Assembly (NCBI RefSeq): GCF_036884655.1
Contig: NC_088355.1
Coordinates: 26,535,001 to 26,599,000, forward strand
Reading direction: 5' to 3'
Length of the DNA stretch: 64,000 nucleotides
Origin: Musa acuminata AAA Group
Taxonomy: Eukaryota > Streptophyta > Magnoliopsida > Zingiberales > Musaceae
Shown here: in pieces, positions 1 through 10,989 of the stretch
Numbering within the stretch: position 1 is the stretch's first letter
How the letters are laid out: every line of letters begins with the position of its first letter
Position numbers and translations under genes: made by a program
Notes under the pieces: generated by a model
What the model was told of the DNA's origin: nothing
Seen by the model: the letters and a program-made list of their open reading frames with translations, nothing else
Database searches by the model: none

Positions 1-130
1 ATGCAGCTTCCAATGTCAACCAATTGCAGCTTGCAGAGTAGTGCTGAGACTTGCTCCATGGATTTCCATCGGTTGGGTACCAGAAAGCAACAGCCACCTT
101 GCTGGACTGGCCGATAGTGAATTGAACATC
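1..130 (-). CDS. Exon 8 (partial) of EB_dh-like gene
   Basis: The acceptor TTGGTTGCAG lies at 140-131 and the exon opens in phase 0 with DVQFTIGQSSKVAVAFWYP, then SKSQHYSASCNW. This is the end of the haem-binding fold, where family members read FTIGQSSKMAVAFWYPVDG in my memory. The frame is open to the left window edge (43 codons plus one base), so the remaining C-terminus is outside the window. Confidence 0.85.
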
Positions 131-220
131 CTGCAACCAAATTCGTGAACTTTCTGTTCATTTGTGATAACATATCACCATCAGAATTTGAGCCTCAAAG
201 AGATAGAACTTTCAATTTAC

Positions 221-321
221 CTGTTGAAGACGATCCATTGTCCTCAATGGTCTGGAGAACTCGAAAGAGTAGGTGCCTTTCAGACCACGTTTTCCAAACG
301 GACTATCCTCTTCGATGAAGC
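221..321 (-). CDS. Exon 7 of EB_dh-like gene
   Basis: This 101-bp exon lies between acceptor CTCCTCAG (ending at 322) and donor GTAAAT (220-215). It encodes FIEEDSPFG, then GTYSFEFSRPLRTMDRLQQ. The FEFSRPLRTMDRLQQ block is among the most conserved parts of the plant family. Entry phase is 1 (one base from the previous exon) and exit phase is 0, matching exon 8. Confidence 0.9.
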
Positions 322-820
322 CTGAGGAGAGATACCAAATAAGGAGGAAGGCTGAAACAAATTCCCCATGAAGCATCCAAAAAGCATGTTGATGTGTGGG
401 CCTCGTGAAAGAGGGCAAATAAATCATTTCTCTTTTCAGATGTAGGTAATCGACTCATTTGTCATTCGAGAGCAACACACTGTTTGGGGAGTTTCTTGAG
501 GAGCCAAAATGTTTTCCAATAAAGAGACTAAATAAGATAAGAGTAGTATCAAGGATAAACTATACTATGGGAGCATTTTGCAAAACAGGACCTTATAATG
601 AATAAATTACAACAAACAAATCATGCCATCCTTAGAAAAAATACCTGTAATCAATGTTTGAACTTGGAATGATCTGTCTTATGAAAAAGCTAATCGAAAA
701 AATTGTAAACAACTGTAAACAACAAAAATACAAACAACCAATGCATAGACCATAAAGCACTAAATCATAGTTGATATAAGATAATAGGTAAGAGCAATCA
801 TCATATTCTTACAACTTCTA

Positions 821-1739
821 CTTCTGAGCAAGGTTTTTAATTTCAAATAATACCGCCCGTACCAGGCGGTATGTATCAGTCCGCCAGCAAATCGGTATGC
901 GGACCGCTCACTACCGGACAGTACTGTCGATTAGAGTTGTCTCCGCTCTGTTACCATCTTAAATCTGTCAGTGACGATCGATTTCGACAGTCGCCACCCG
1001 CTACCGGGTGGTATTAGCCGAGGGAGAAGAAAAGAAAAACCTGGAGATTCGGCACCGCTCTCCCTAGACGATCCCGATTCGTCGCCGCCCACCCTCGTCG
1101 GACGCCACAAAAGATGTCGCCTCCTCCTCGTCTAAGGCGATGAGGCTTTGGTGTCATCGTCGACTTCTCATCCATGCGAGGAGGGAAGAAGCCTCGGCAA
1201 CGTCGCAAAGAGAAGAAACCGAGCGTCATCGAGGCAGCGTTTCTTCTGCCCACGCAGGCAGAAGAAACGAGGTGACGAGGCGGTGTTGTCGCCTCATCGC
1301 CCTTTTTTATGCGGGGAGAAGGAACCTTGATTTCCTCTCCCCACGCGGGCAGAAACCGAGCATGCATTTTTTTTTTTTTTTGTGCGGGGAGGTTTATTCT
1401 CCCTACACAGGCAGAAATCGAGCGACGTCGTCTTTTTTTTTTTTTTGCTGGGGAAGAAGGAAATGTCAATTTCTTCTCCCCAGCGGGCAGAAACCGAGCG
1501 ACACCGTCGAGGCGACGTCACCTTTTCTTCTTTTTTTTGCGTGGGGACCCCACGTGGGCAAAAACTGAGCATGAGAAGTACCAAGGCGACGTCGGTTTTT
1601 TTTTTACTATATATATATATATATATAGATATATACCGAATGGTATACCAAAATGTACTACTCGGTATACTGTACCATACCGTACCGAGCTAAGCTCAAT
1701 ACTCCACTATGATACGAAATTACAATCCTTGCTTCTGAG
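821..1739. mobile_element. hAT-like non-autonomous element, copy 1, with 8-bp target duplication
   Basis: The element spans 829-1731 (903 bp) and is bounded by CTTCTGAG at 821-828 and again at 1732-1739. Its ends are inverted repeats: CAAGGTTTTTAATTTC at the left, and the right end read on the other strand is CAAGGATTGTAATTTC. Just inside the left end is the palindrome-like TACCGCCC...GGCGGTA, and near the right end are a TA run (1609-1636) and CCGTACCG. Between about 1190 and 1590 is a degenerate tandem array of roughly 70-bp units, each with T runs and a TCTCCCC...GGGGAGA hairpin. No transposase is encoded. An 8-bp duplication plus short inverted ends is what the hAT superfamily makes. Copy 2 lies at 6481-7217. 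Confidence 0.7.
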
Positions 1740-3278
1740 ATCCAAAATTTAGGAGATGACCGATCAATCAAGAATTGAGAATAGCCATAAGTTAAGGAAT
1801 TGTAACATAATACCAGGCGACCTCAAAAGGTGATATGTTACTGTATCATAATAACCCAATCATCTTATAAGGTGGATATGCTAAATAACCATTAACCACT
1901 ACCTTGCACCTATTGACATCAACATTCATTAGCTCCAATCTCAAGATATCGTGTCCTTTGCTCTAAAAAAGGTAATGTCATATTGCTGCTATAGGCTGTT
2001 TGTAAAGATATAAATCCTACAAATGAACTAACCCATCAACAATGTGAGAACTTCAATGATTATTTGATGCAACACTAAATTAGTGCATTCTTTTATCAAT
2101 GGGCATCTATGGCAAGTCATTCTTTTGTTAAGAATTTTTTACACTGGAATCGCTTTACTTACAAGGATTTTCATGTTTATAATCCTAGATAATTCTTAAG
2201 TTACTTCATGCTTCACAGGCTCTTCTGATCCATATACAGCGGTCAGAAAAATATGCAGTTCTATTGGTATTACTTTAAGCATACTCAACTTTCACATTAC
2301 TAAACATGAAGTAGAGACCCGAGCATATTAAACTCTAAACAGGACACTGGTTTTTATGATATGTGTGAATGAACTGTCAGGTTGCTCCATTACCATGAAT
2401 TCACATTAAGTTTTGTTTTGTTCTCATTTCAGTAATATTTTGAAAATCACACCATCTTGGGCTCTCTCTAATTAGTCGAGTTCTCTTCAAGAATCTCTGT
2501 TCTTCAATATCCGAAAAAGACGTTATTTGAGATACATAAGGTAATCATAAAATTCCACAAAACTCAAATAAAGGTAATCATCATTACAATGTGACTCAAT
2601 TAGCCTAATTATTGGCAAAAGGTTGATGGTAATGGGTGGTTTCACAGGATAGAAATCTTAGAACATGAGCAGCAAAATTCATAAATTATGCCATTATGGG
2701 TCTTTGTCAGGGATTATCAACCTAAAGATAAGTTGATTGAAACTGAATATGCACCAGAAGAAATATAAAATTACACCAGGGACTATTCTTTTCTACTCAG
2801 AGAAGCAAGAATAATCATCAAATAAACCACTGTTGCCAGAATTTCAAGTAGGTATTGTTTGAATTCAAGATCCATTCTGAGCAAGTACTTTTAGGGAAAA
2901 AAAATATAAAGAATTTTGACTTGATCGATAACTTAAATTTTTAGGACTTTTTGCACCTGTTTATTATCATTATGTTTTTCAGCAGTCAAGAACTATGAAT
3001 GTCACTGTCCACATGTAACAAAAGATTGTACCTTTAGGAAGTCCAAAAAGGAGAACTTAGGTCTTAGTATATCATCAGCAACAGATGAATGGCCAATGGA
3101 TTTCCTCATCAGGGACCTCTATCGGTAGGCCTCATTAGTTTAATACCAAAATCATGTTCTTAGTTACATAAGATTCTCATAACAGCAAATGCGCATCAAA
3201 AGATTGATTATAAGTTTAGACTAGAAATTAAATCAGTTTGTCAAATCTATAAGAAAATAGGTAATCAGTGTATCATAC
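1740..3278. other. Remainder of intron 6, nothing recognised
   Basis: This is AT-rich intron sequence between the hAT-like element and exon 6. I see no exon-like frame, repeat array or transposon end in it. The donor of intron 6 is GTATGA at 3278-3273. Confidence 0.5.
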
Positions 3279-3347
3279 TTGAACCAGATATTAGAGAACT
3301 GTGCCACCAAGCTCCTTTCCAATCATTTTGAGCATTTGAAATATGTC
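3279..3347 (-). CDS. Exon 6 of EB_dh-like gene
   Basis: This exon follows acceptor GTCCTCAG and encodes SNAQNDWKGAWWHSSLISGSS. The NDWxGAWWHSS motif is diagnostic of the plant family. I placed the donor at GTATGA (3278), because this keeps the spacing to the next motif (EEDSP) equal to that of relatives as I remember them. The alternative donor GTTCAA, six bases upstream, also keeps frame and would shorten the protein by two residues. Confidence 0.8.
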
Positions 3348-4303
3348 CTGAGGACACAATGACAAGTTAGTAAAGCTTGTTCCAAAATTCCAACATAAAT
3401 TTGCAAAATGTTAAAACTGAAATGGAAGCAAGAGAAAAAGGACATATATTTAATTTAACAACAATGTACTGAGACATGCTCATTGTGCTGGCTCCAACCA
3501 ATATTGACTCTGGGAAGAATCAATTTATGCAGGTACCTTAACTACAAGTAGAAATGCTATTTCATGACCCAACTCTTGGTCATCCAAGTTGCAAACAAAC
3601 CATGATGCCAAGGCTTGACCAACATAGAGATAACACAAAAGGTATAAACAAGAAATATCAACTTTTTCAAGCAACCTTTAAGGCACCATTTGGTATGGAA
3701 ACTTCATGAAATTTCCTATGATATACCATGAATTTAGTCAAACAAATTTAGAACCCCACCCAAGAATCTCCACCCTGCAAATCCTATAATTAGTCAGTAT
3801 CCAAATCCCACCCTTCAAATTCCATACTCTGAAAGTCATTTGGCAAGAGAAGTACACAAGATTTTAAAGAAATCACTTCCTAAATCACACCATCTAAGTT
3901 CCATCCTCTACATCCTAGAACTGAATTTCAGAGGTACAATTTGCCAATCCCAACATATAACTCTCCTAACGACAAAAAAATTTGACCAATATGTGAGATT
4001 TGGAGAATTTCATACTTGAAATCTGAACAATTCAAATTTTGGAAAACCATAGGGCTCTCTTAACAGATAAATGACTATATAGAGCAGAGGGACATAGTTT
4101 GTGCAGTGAACAAGCACAAAGAAGGGAGTAAAAAGAATAAATACTGTAAAATGGTGACTGCTAGCAAATTTTGTGCTCAAAGCATGCCTCAGCATATATC
4201 AAATGGCAATTGAGGCCGTTGCTTTAAGAGAGGTCCAGACAGAAGAAACATTTACAAATAAAAAAGATCATGCTTTAATTTAAGATAAGCAATGTAAGAT
4301 TAC
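3348..4303. other. Intron 5, nothing recognised
   Basis: This 956-bp AT-rich intron has donor GTAATC and acceptor CTCAG. I see no mobile element or additional exon. Confidence 0.5.
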
Positions 4304-4374
4304 CGGAAGGTCCTATCCCGTCAAGGTAACGGCAGTGTGGATTCCAAGCATACACATCAACCAGGTGCCCAAAA
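4304..4374 (-). CDS. Exon 5 of EB_dh-like gene
   Basis: This exon follows acceptor TATGACAG and encodes FGHLVDVYAWNPHCRYLDG, then IGPS. The DVYAWNPHCRYLDGIGPSG block is strongly conserved in plants. It is 71 bp with entry phase 2 and exit phase 1. Intron 4 on its upstream side is only 91 bp. Confidence 0.9.
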
Positions 4375-4465
4375 CTGTCATAAAATTAGCAATAGGATGC
4401 AAGTTTTTAGTATATACTACTTTGACAAACTACCTTGCAGCAGAAAGACAAGGATCTCAATTTAC

Positions 4466-4620
4466 CTATCATTTCCATTTCCTTTCCTGTTGTCTACAAC
4501 ATTGCCACCATATAATCGTCCAGGAATAGCATTTCCAATTGAAAAATGCATAATGTCTACTTCATGACCACGGCAGCTTTTTTCAGTGCATGTACCAGGT
4601 AAGTTCGAACATCCTCCCAT
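4466..4620 (-). CDS. Exon 4 of EB_dh-like gene
   Basis: This 155-bp exon follows acceptor TTTCTTTAG. It encodes MGGCSNLPGTCTEKSCRGHE, then VDIMHFSIGNAIPGRLYGGN and VVDNRKGNG. The cysteine-rich segment and HEVDIMHFSIGN are characteristic of the plant haem-binding family. The histidine and methionine residues here and in exons 2 and 3 are candidate haem ligands by analogy with EB_dh; this is inference. The donor is GTAAAT at 4465. Confidence 0.9.
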
Positions 4621-4853
4621 CTAAAGAAACAAAGTGATTTCTCCATTTTACAAGAAACGGACAAAAACAAGATCAAACAAGGATAGCTAGAGGTACCTAG
4701 CAATGTAAATATCTGACAAATGTGCAATATTAACGAAAGGTCAGAATACAAGTTATGCACTAATATAAGCCCAAAATGGATAGATATCAATGAATGTTTC
4801 TTGTCTCATATGAAATACAAGTAATCGGAGTGAGGAGCACTAGAAGACCTTAC

Positions 4854-4920
4854 ATTTTGATATGTAGCATTTTCCCCAACTTGAAACATAAGAGCAACAG
4901 AAGGACACTTATAATCATCA
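4854..4920 (-). CDS. Exon 3 of EB_dh-like gene
   Basis: This 67-bp exon follows acceptor AAAACCAG and encodes DDYKCPSVALMFQVGENATY, then QN. The CPSVALMFQxGENATY motif identifies the family. It takes one base to finish the glycine codon begun in exon 2 and ends in phase 0 at donor GTAAGG (4853). Confidence 0.9.
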
Positions 4921-6104
4921 CTGGTTTTCAAAAGAAAAGAAGAAACAAAAAAAGAGTTATTCAACTATAAAATTGAACTATCACATATTCCATGAAGAAT
5001 AGCAATCATATACTACAGCTCAGCAGGAAGTTAACTTAAGAAATGGCTAACGAGTTCAAGCAGTTATGTAGTTGACAAAGCAAGGTAAACCAATGATTAT
5101 TAGTTCCAAAGCACAATACCAAACATTAGTTGCAGCAGCAGTAGAACTACCAAAACTATGTTCAAAATCAGAGCAGGTGACACAAAATTAATAGTCAAAT
5201 ATAAGTTTATTGTTTAGCTTTGTTAGGTCGAGTTGATATCTGCATAAGCCTAGGATTGCGTCACGTTGAGTCAAGATCCACGAACTATATCCAGATTCAA
5301 TGTATTTGGAAATATTTTTGTTAAAGAAAAAGTCCTACTGTGAAGATTTTTTTATGCAGGACCAAATAGAAGGCTTGTAATGCGGTCAAGTGTGCTATTT
5401 CTGACATATTATTTATGACCACAAAAAACATGTAAGGACTCTCCTCAGGAAATAACACACTAAATTAATCCAATTTTGTAGAAAAGAACCAAAACAATAT
5501 GATTGATTGGTTGTGACATCAGCACATAATTTAATATAGAAAACTATGAGTACAAGAAAGAACAGAGAATATAAGAAGATAAACACTACATGACACTGAT
5601 ACTTTTACACAGGAGCCATGTCACTTTAGTGCACATGGGACACCAGTCTTGGGTAAATGGTATTTGGATCTCACTAGACCAGATTGAGTCTTCTTTAAGT
5701 CCTGTGTGATACCAAGACAAGATTAAGATTTCTATTATTCCAGTATCTTCTGGTGGATTTTCGTCCTATTTTGTAATTGTAATAAATGTCTAGATTCATT
5801 GTATGATTGTATCTATAACCTATTCTTTTTTACATAAGAATAGATTTCCATTTGGGGAAGTTATTATTTTTTAAGACTTCTCAAAGTTATTATTTTCTAA
5901 GACTTCTCAATCTATAGATTTATGCTTATATGATCTGAGAAAGTTCTAAGTTGACTGTTAACTTCCTCATGCAACCCTTCTTGTTCCATGCTTAGGACCA
6001 ATAGTAAATTATAAAAAAAAAGCTAACAGTAAGCAGGCACAAGTACGTTTTGACCAGTCATATTGCCCTAACTAGAGTTCAACGGAAGGGAAAAAAATCC
6101 ACAT
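4921..6104. other. Proximal part of intron 2, nothing recognised
   Basis: AT-rich intron DNA between exon 3 and the tandem duplication that starts near 6105. I see no coding or transposon structure. Confidence 0.45.
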
Positions 6105-7064
6105 AGTCAAACCCAAAAAACTACAATATTATGGCTTGTATTATTGTTGTTGAGGATTCCTTCCTGCAGAGGTTGTAAGTCTATTTTAGTTAGACTAAGA
6201 TGCTTATCTTTCTCTCACTTGTTTTCGTTTGGACTATGATTTTATTAGATAGGTATTTCTTTTCTTTTTTTTCCTGAGTTAACAGGCCTATTATTATAAA
6301 TAAGAATCATTATTGAGTTTTGGATATATGTTATGGAGGTGATAAATAAGCTAGGAGTTTTATTAAGACTATTTGGATATGCTTGTTTATTCTTGTACTT
6401 TTTTCCTTAATCTCCCATTACACTTCCATTCCCTATCCGGAGAGAATACATAAGTATGTTTGGTTGTCATGGCTTTAGATCAAGGATTCCAACACCGAAT
6501 GATACCGCCCGGTAGCAGGCGGTACCGTTGATCTAGCCCCGTATCGGACGATACGGGGTTATATCGAGCGGTAACAGTCGATATTTTGAACGTTACCGCC
6601 CGAAGCAGGTCGGCAATAGTCGATTTCGACCGTTGCCACTCGCTACTGAGTAGTATCAGCCTGGCTGTGGTAAGGGAAAAGAAGCGTCGAGGGAGAAGAG
6701 GGAGAAGGCGCTCAAAGAAGAGGGAGAATTGGGAGAACCTCGATGCTTCCCAATCCAGCGCCACCCTCCCTCGACGATCTCAATCCAGGAGATAACGGAG
6801 AGGTGACGGCTCGGCTTCTTATTGGCTGCGTTCTTCGTCGAAGGCCGGAGATGCCTACGGCCCTCATCACGTTATTCGTCGAAGGCCTGAGACGTCTACA
6901 ACCTTCGACGCCTTCACCGAACACCGCAAATGAGCAATCTTCTCCTTGTTTGACGAGTTGAGGAGAAGAAAAGGAGGCGACATTGTTGAGGCAACATATG
7001 CCTCCTTTTTATTTTTTATATTATTTTTATATCTTTATATGTTGATTTTTACATTTTTTATATA

Positions 7065-7121
<57 letters not shown>

Positions 7122-7970
7122 CGACCAGTACACCCTAGCATACCGTTCGATTCACCCATATCGTACCGTATTGAGCAAACCTCGAAACGTCGATACAGTA
7201 CGAAATGATGAACCTTACTTTAGATAGCAAGAATTATAAACAAAATAAAATTTTGTAAGAAAAAAACTTTTTTGTTACTTAGTGAAATGACAAATCACAA
7301 GAAAAAAAGTAATAAAAGAAGAAAATCAAACAATAAACAGACCATATATATCAACCAAGACACAGTAACTAGTAACTATTAAGTACATTGAGAGCTATTG
7401 GTAAGTTGTGTAGTTAAGCCCAAATAATTAGAATATTATGGCTTGCATTATTGTTGTTGAAGATTCCTTTCTCTAGAGGTCATAAGTTTATTTTTTTTAG
7501 ACTAAGATGCCAAACTTTCTCTCACTTGTTTTCGGTTGGATTAGGATTTCATTAGATAGGTATTTCTTTTTTTTCAATTGTTAGCTTAAGTGTTAACGGA
7601 CCTATTATTATAAATAAGAATCATTATTTGAGTTTTGGATATATGTTGTGGAGGTGATGAATAAAGTTAAAGAGTTTTATTAAGGCTACTTGGATATGGT
7701 TGTTTATTCTTGTACATTTTTCCTTAATCTCCCATTACACTTCCATTCCCTATCAGAAGAGAAGACATGCGTATGTTTGGTGGTCATGGCTTTAGATAGC
7801 AAGAATTATATGCAAAATAAAATACTGTAAGAAAAAAATATTATTTTTAGTGAAATAATGAATCACAAGAAAAAGGTAATAAACAGAAGAAAAATAAATA
7901 ATAAGCAGACCATATATATCAACCAAGCTACAATAAGTATTAAGTACATTGAGAGCTATTGGTAAGTTAT
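6105..7970. repeat. Tandem duplication of about 560-580 bp in intron 2, first copy split by a transposon
   Basis: Bases about 6105-6480 plus 7226-7413 match bases about 7414-7970. Both copies carry ATTATGGCTTG(T/C)ATTATTG, then CATCTCCATAACAT-like text read on the other strand, then CATTACACTTCCATTCCCTATC, then AGAGCTATTGGTAAGTT. They differ by scattered substitutions and short indels, so the duplication is not very recent. Copy 1 contains the 737-bp hAT-like element and copy 2 keeps the uninterrupted site at 7790-7797. Confidence 0.75.
6473..7225. mobile_element. hAT-like non-autonomous element, copy 2, with 8-bp target duplication
   Basis: The element spans 6481-7217 (737 bp) and is flanked by CTTTAGAT at 6473-6480 and 7218-7225. 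The left end is CAAGGATTC and the right end, read on the other strand, is TAAGGTTC. It shares with copy 1 the left-end TACCGCCCGG...GGCGGTACC block, the TTTCGAC...CCGTTGCCACTCGCTAC block, a purine-rich AAGAAG centre, a long TA run (about 7066-7117) and the right-end CCGTACCGTATTGAG region. The neighbouring duplicate of the host sequence holds a single CTTTAGAT (7790-7797), which is a natural empty site. No transposase is present. Confidence 0.75.
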
Positions 7971-7990
7971 GTGCACCAAAATTCACTTAC

Positions 7991-8058
7991 CCTGTAGAAT
8001 ATGCATACTCTCCTTCAACTTGTAGCATGAAGAAAATGTTTCGCCCATCATGCAAAGC
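7991..8058 (-). CDS. Exon 2 of EB_dh-like gene
   Basis: This exon follows acceptor AATCTATAG and encodes ALHDGRNIFFMLQVEGEYAY, then STG. It is 68 bp and ends in phase 2 at donor GTAAGT (7990). It joins exon 1 in phase 0 across a 13.1-kb intron. The ALHDGxxxFFMLQVxGEYAY string is typical of the family. Confidence 0.88.
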
Positions 8059-8409
8059 CTATAGATTGATTCACAGGTACATCAAATAAAATAAAAAAAC
8101 AAAAGTATAAAAGCAATGCTGATATGATATTGTTAGATTACAGCATAGACATGAAGAATCAACCGCTATAAACAAAATTAAGAAAAGGTTCTCTTATCTT
8201 CAATAGCAATATGTTTTAAGTGCTTAAAATTAATTACTCATTTTCTAACATATACCAAGTTCCTTTTATAGAAGCCCCATAATGATTCATCTAGGTCTAT
8301 GTCACAACAATTACATGTTATAAAATTTCAATAACTAAACCATAAACCTGAAATCCAGAATTCCTATTTAAAGAAAACAACCAAGACATAGCCACTTCTT
8401 CAAGACATA

Positions 8410-9960
8410 AAATGACATCAACAACAACAAAACCGCAAATCTCAACTATTTGACGTCAGCTACATGGTATCACGATTAAGATACGTAAAAAATCATATGT
8501 TTAGTTAAACTTAATATATTTAAATATTTATTTATAGTTTCTACTAAGGTCTTTTTAAGTCTTCCTTTATCTCTCCTCTTATCACTAACATCAATCATTT
8601 CACTTCTTCTAACTATCGCATTCATAAGTCTCCTAAGCACATGCCAAAACCATCTTAAATATTATTTTCTCATTTTATCCTCTAACGAAATCACACCTAA
8701 TTGTTCATGAATAAAAATATTTTTTTCTTATCTTTCCAACTAATTCTACACATTCATCTTAATATTCTCATCTCAATAACATAAAATTTTTGTGTATATT
8801 GTTTTTTAACTATCTAACATTAAAAACCATAAAGCATTGCCGATCTCACGGTTGTCTTATAATTTTTTTTAAATCTTAAAAGTATCCGATGATTACATAA
8901 AAATTCCAATATCCCTCGTCATTTTAACCATCATATTTTTACAATATGAAAAATATCTGCATCAATCTCTTCATCTCGTTGATTAATCAATCCTAAATAC
9001 CTAAAATTTTCACTTAAAGGAACTTATTGTCCATCTAACTAAAACTATGTTCTCCTATTTATTCCTCGTATTACAAAAATTGCATCTCATATATTTAGTT
9101 TTGGTCTTACTTAATTTAAAACTTTTAGTTTCTAAAAATTTCCTCCATAATTCAAGTTTATAATTAATTTCACTTAGACTCCCACGAATTAAAATAATAT
9201 CATCAACAAATAACATACATCAGAAAGGTTTATCTTGTAAATGATTAGTAAGTTGATTCGTTATCAATGTGAAAGGGAAGGTACTTAATGCAGATCCTTA
9301 ATGTGATCTTATACTAATAGGGAAGTAACTTTACACACTCCTTAGAGTTCTAACACCAGTACCTACATTATCATACATATCTTTAATAACATCAATATAA
9401 TTAGAAGATACACTTTTCTTTTCTAAAATCCACCATAATAAATCTCTAGGAACTATATCATAAGTATTCTCTATATCAATAAAAACCATATACAAATCTT
9501 TCTTTTTCTCTCTATATTTTTTTATTAATTGTCTTAATAAATAAATAGTTTCTATAGTTGATCTTCTAAGCATAAAACCAAATTGATTTTTGGATATATT
9601 TGGTTTAAGTCCTATCCTTCTTTTGATGACTTTTTTCCTAAGTTTTATAGTATGACTTATGATTTTAATTCTTCTATAATTAGAACAGTTTTGAGTGTTG
9701 CCCTTATTCTTGTAAATTGACACTAAAAATTTTTTTCTCCATTTATCAGGCATCTTTATGAATATCATAATTTTGTTAAATAAACAAGTTAACTAAATTA
9801 TTTTCTTGTCCCATAAACTATTCCAGGCTTCAAAAGAATAACCATCAAGTCTCATACTCTTAGTTATTTTCATCTTTTTTAATACATCTTTTACTTCACT
9901 AGTTCTAGTATTACAAACAAATCTATGGATATTAAATTTAAATCTACCACGATTATTTAT
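8410..9960 (-). pseudogene. RTE-type LINE reverse transcriptase remnant
   Basis: The longest open piece (9768-9331) reads WRKKFLVSIYKNKGNTQNC, then NYRRIKIISHT, SKNQFGFMLRRST and MVFIDIENTYDIVPRDLLWW. These are fingers and palm motifs of the plant RTE clade reverse transcriptase, in which relatives read YKNKGDIQNCxNYRGIKLMSHT and KNQFGFMPGRST. Upstream (9770-9950) the frame continues with stops through a KMKxxKxxxxDG region. Downstream the sequence decays until a tail near 8410-8470 that reads, on the minus strand, GACGTCAAATAGTTGAGATT followed by a short GTT repeat, like RTE 3' ends. It lies inside intron 1, antisense-independent of the gene, is 5'-truncated and is inactive. Confidence 0.75.
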
Positions 9961-10590
9961 CATTAAAGCTAAGTCCTACATGGAATGTTTATTAAATAAT
10001 TTATAAAAATAAATTATAGATACAATATTACATCGTATATTACTGGCACAACATAAAAAATCTTGTAAATTAGCACAAAATAAATTATAGATACAAGAAT
10101 CCCTATTCAAGACATAAAATGAAATCCACCATAATGATTTTTACTAATTTAGATACAAGATTACAGAAAAAAAAACAAGAATATAATAAGTGAAGTTCAT
10201 CCTTTTATTTTCACCAAATACCCTAAAAACAATTTATTTAATCACATATCATCTTTATAATGAAAAAAATTCACATTAAAGAAAAAAAATTTAGTAGTCA
10301 TGAATTATCACATGAGTAACAACCTTGGCTAACTATTTTCCCCATCTAATCTAACAGCATATAAAGAACCAATGACCTGACAAGCATGATGGATATTTTC
10401 CTTTACAACTGATATTAAGTTCTAATGGTTCAGGCCTAGAAATTAGGCTATTGGGAATTGAAATTATTGTTTACTATTCTAATAGGACCTCTCTCTTCTC
10501 AAGGTTTTATTCTTTTGTAGTTGTGACATTATTCTAAAGGTAAAAGGCATGGTGTTAAAAACTAGATTGTACCAGCTACTAACAAGCAAA
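9961..10590. other. Intron 1 spacer, nothing recognised
   Basis: AT-rich sequence between the LINE remnant and gypsy element A. I see no gene or repeat in it. Confidence 0.4.
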
Positions 10591-10595
10591 TACTA

Positions 10596-10972
10596 TGTTA
10601 GAACCCTAGCGGATTCTAAGCTTGGGGTTGATCTCTTTAGAGGATCGGCCTCCTTGGAACTCTATAGGGGTTCCTTCCTCCAAATTGCTGCTCAAAGGCT
10701 GCTAAAAAGATTCATCTATTGCTTATCAAAAGAGGATGAATACATGACTATTTATAGGGCTTCTAAACCCTAACTCCTAATAGGACTCCTACTCAAGATT
10801 CCTACTTCTAACCAATTCCTAATAAGACTCGTACTCTATGAAGCAACCTCCCAACTAACCCTAACCCTAGCCGGCCTCTTCACCTCTTTAATAGGGGTCG
10901 GCTAGGTAGGTTTTACATGAATGCCCCTTTCAATAAAATTCAATTAGGACTCTCCTAGCTAGAGTCCTAACA
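10596..10972 (-). repeat. 3' LTR of gypsy element A
   Basis: On the minus strand it begins TGTTAGGACTCTAGCTAGGAG and ends GGTTCTAACA. A TATAAATA box lies at 10756-10749. It is 377 bp, against 360 bp for the partner LTR; the difference comes mainly from a short block near 10800-10845 missing in the other copy. Confidence 0.85.
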
Positions 10973-10989
10973 AACCCGCTCTCTTCAAA

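Noticed and set aside
1014..1752. Overlapping frames up to 151 codons on both strands
   Set aside because: They fall in the internal GC-rich array of the hAT-like element, and no transposase motif is present.
4335..4567. Plus-strand frames over exons 4 and 5
   Set aside because: Antisense of spliced exons of the host gene; they contain splice signals of the other strand.
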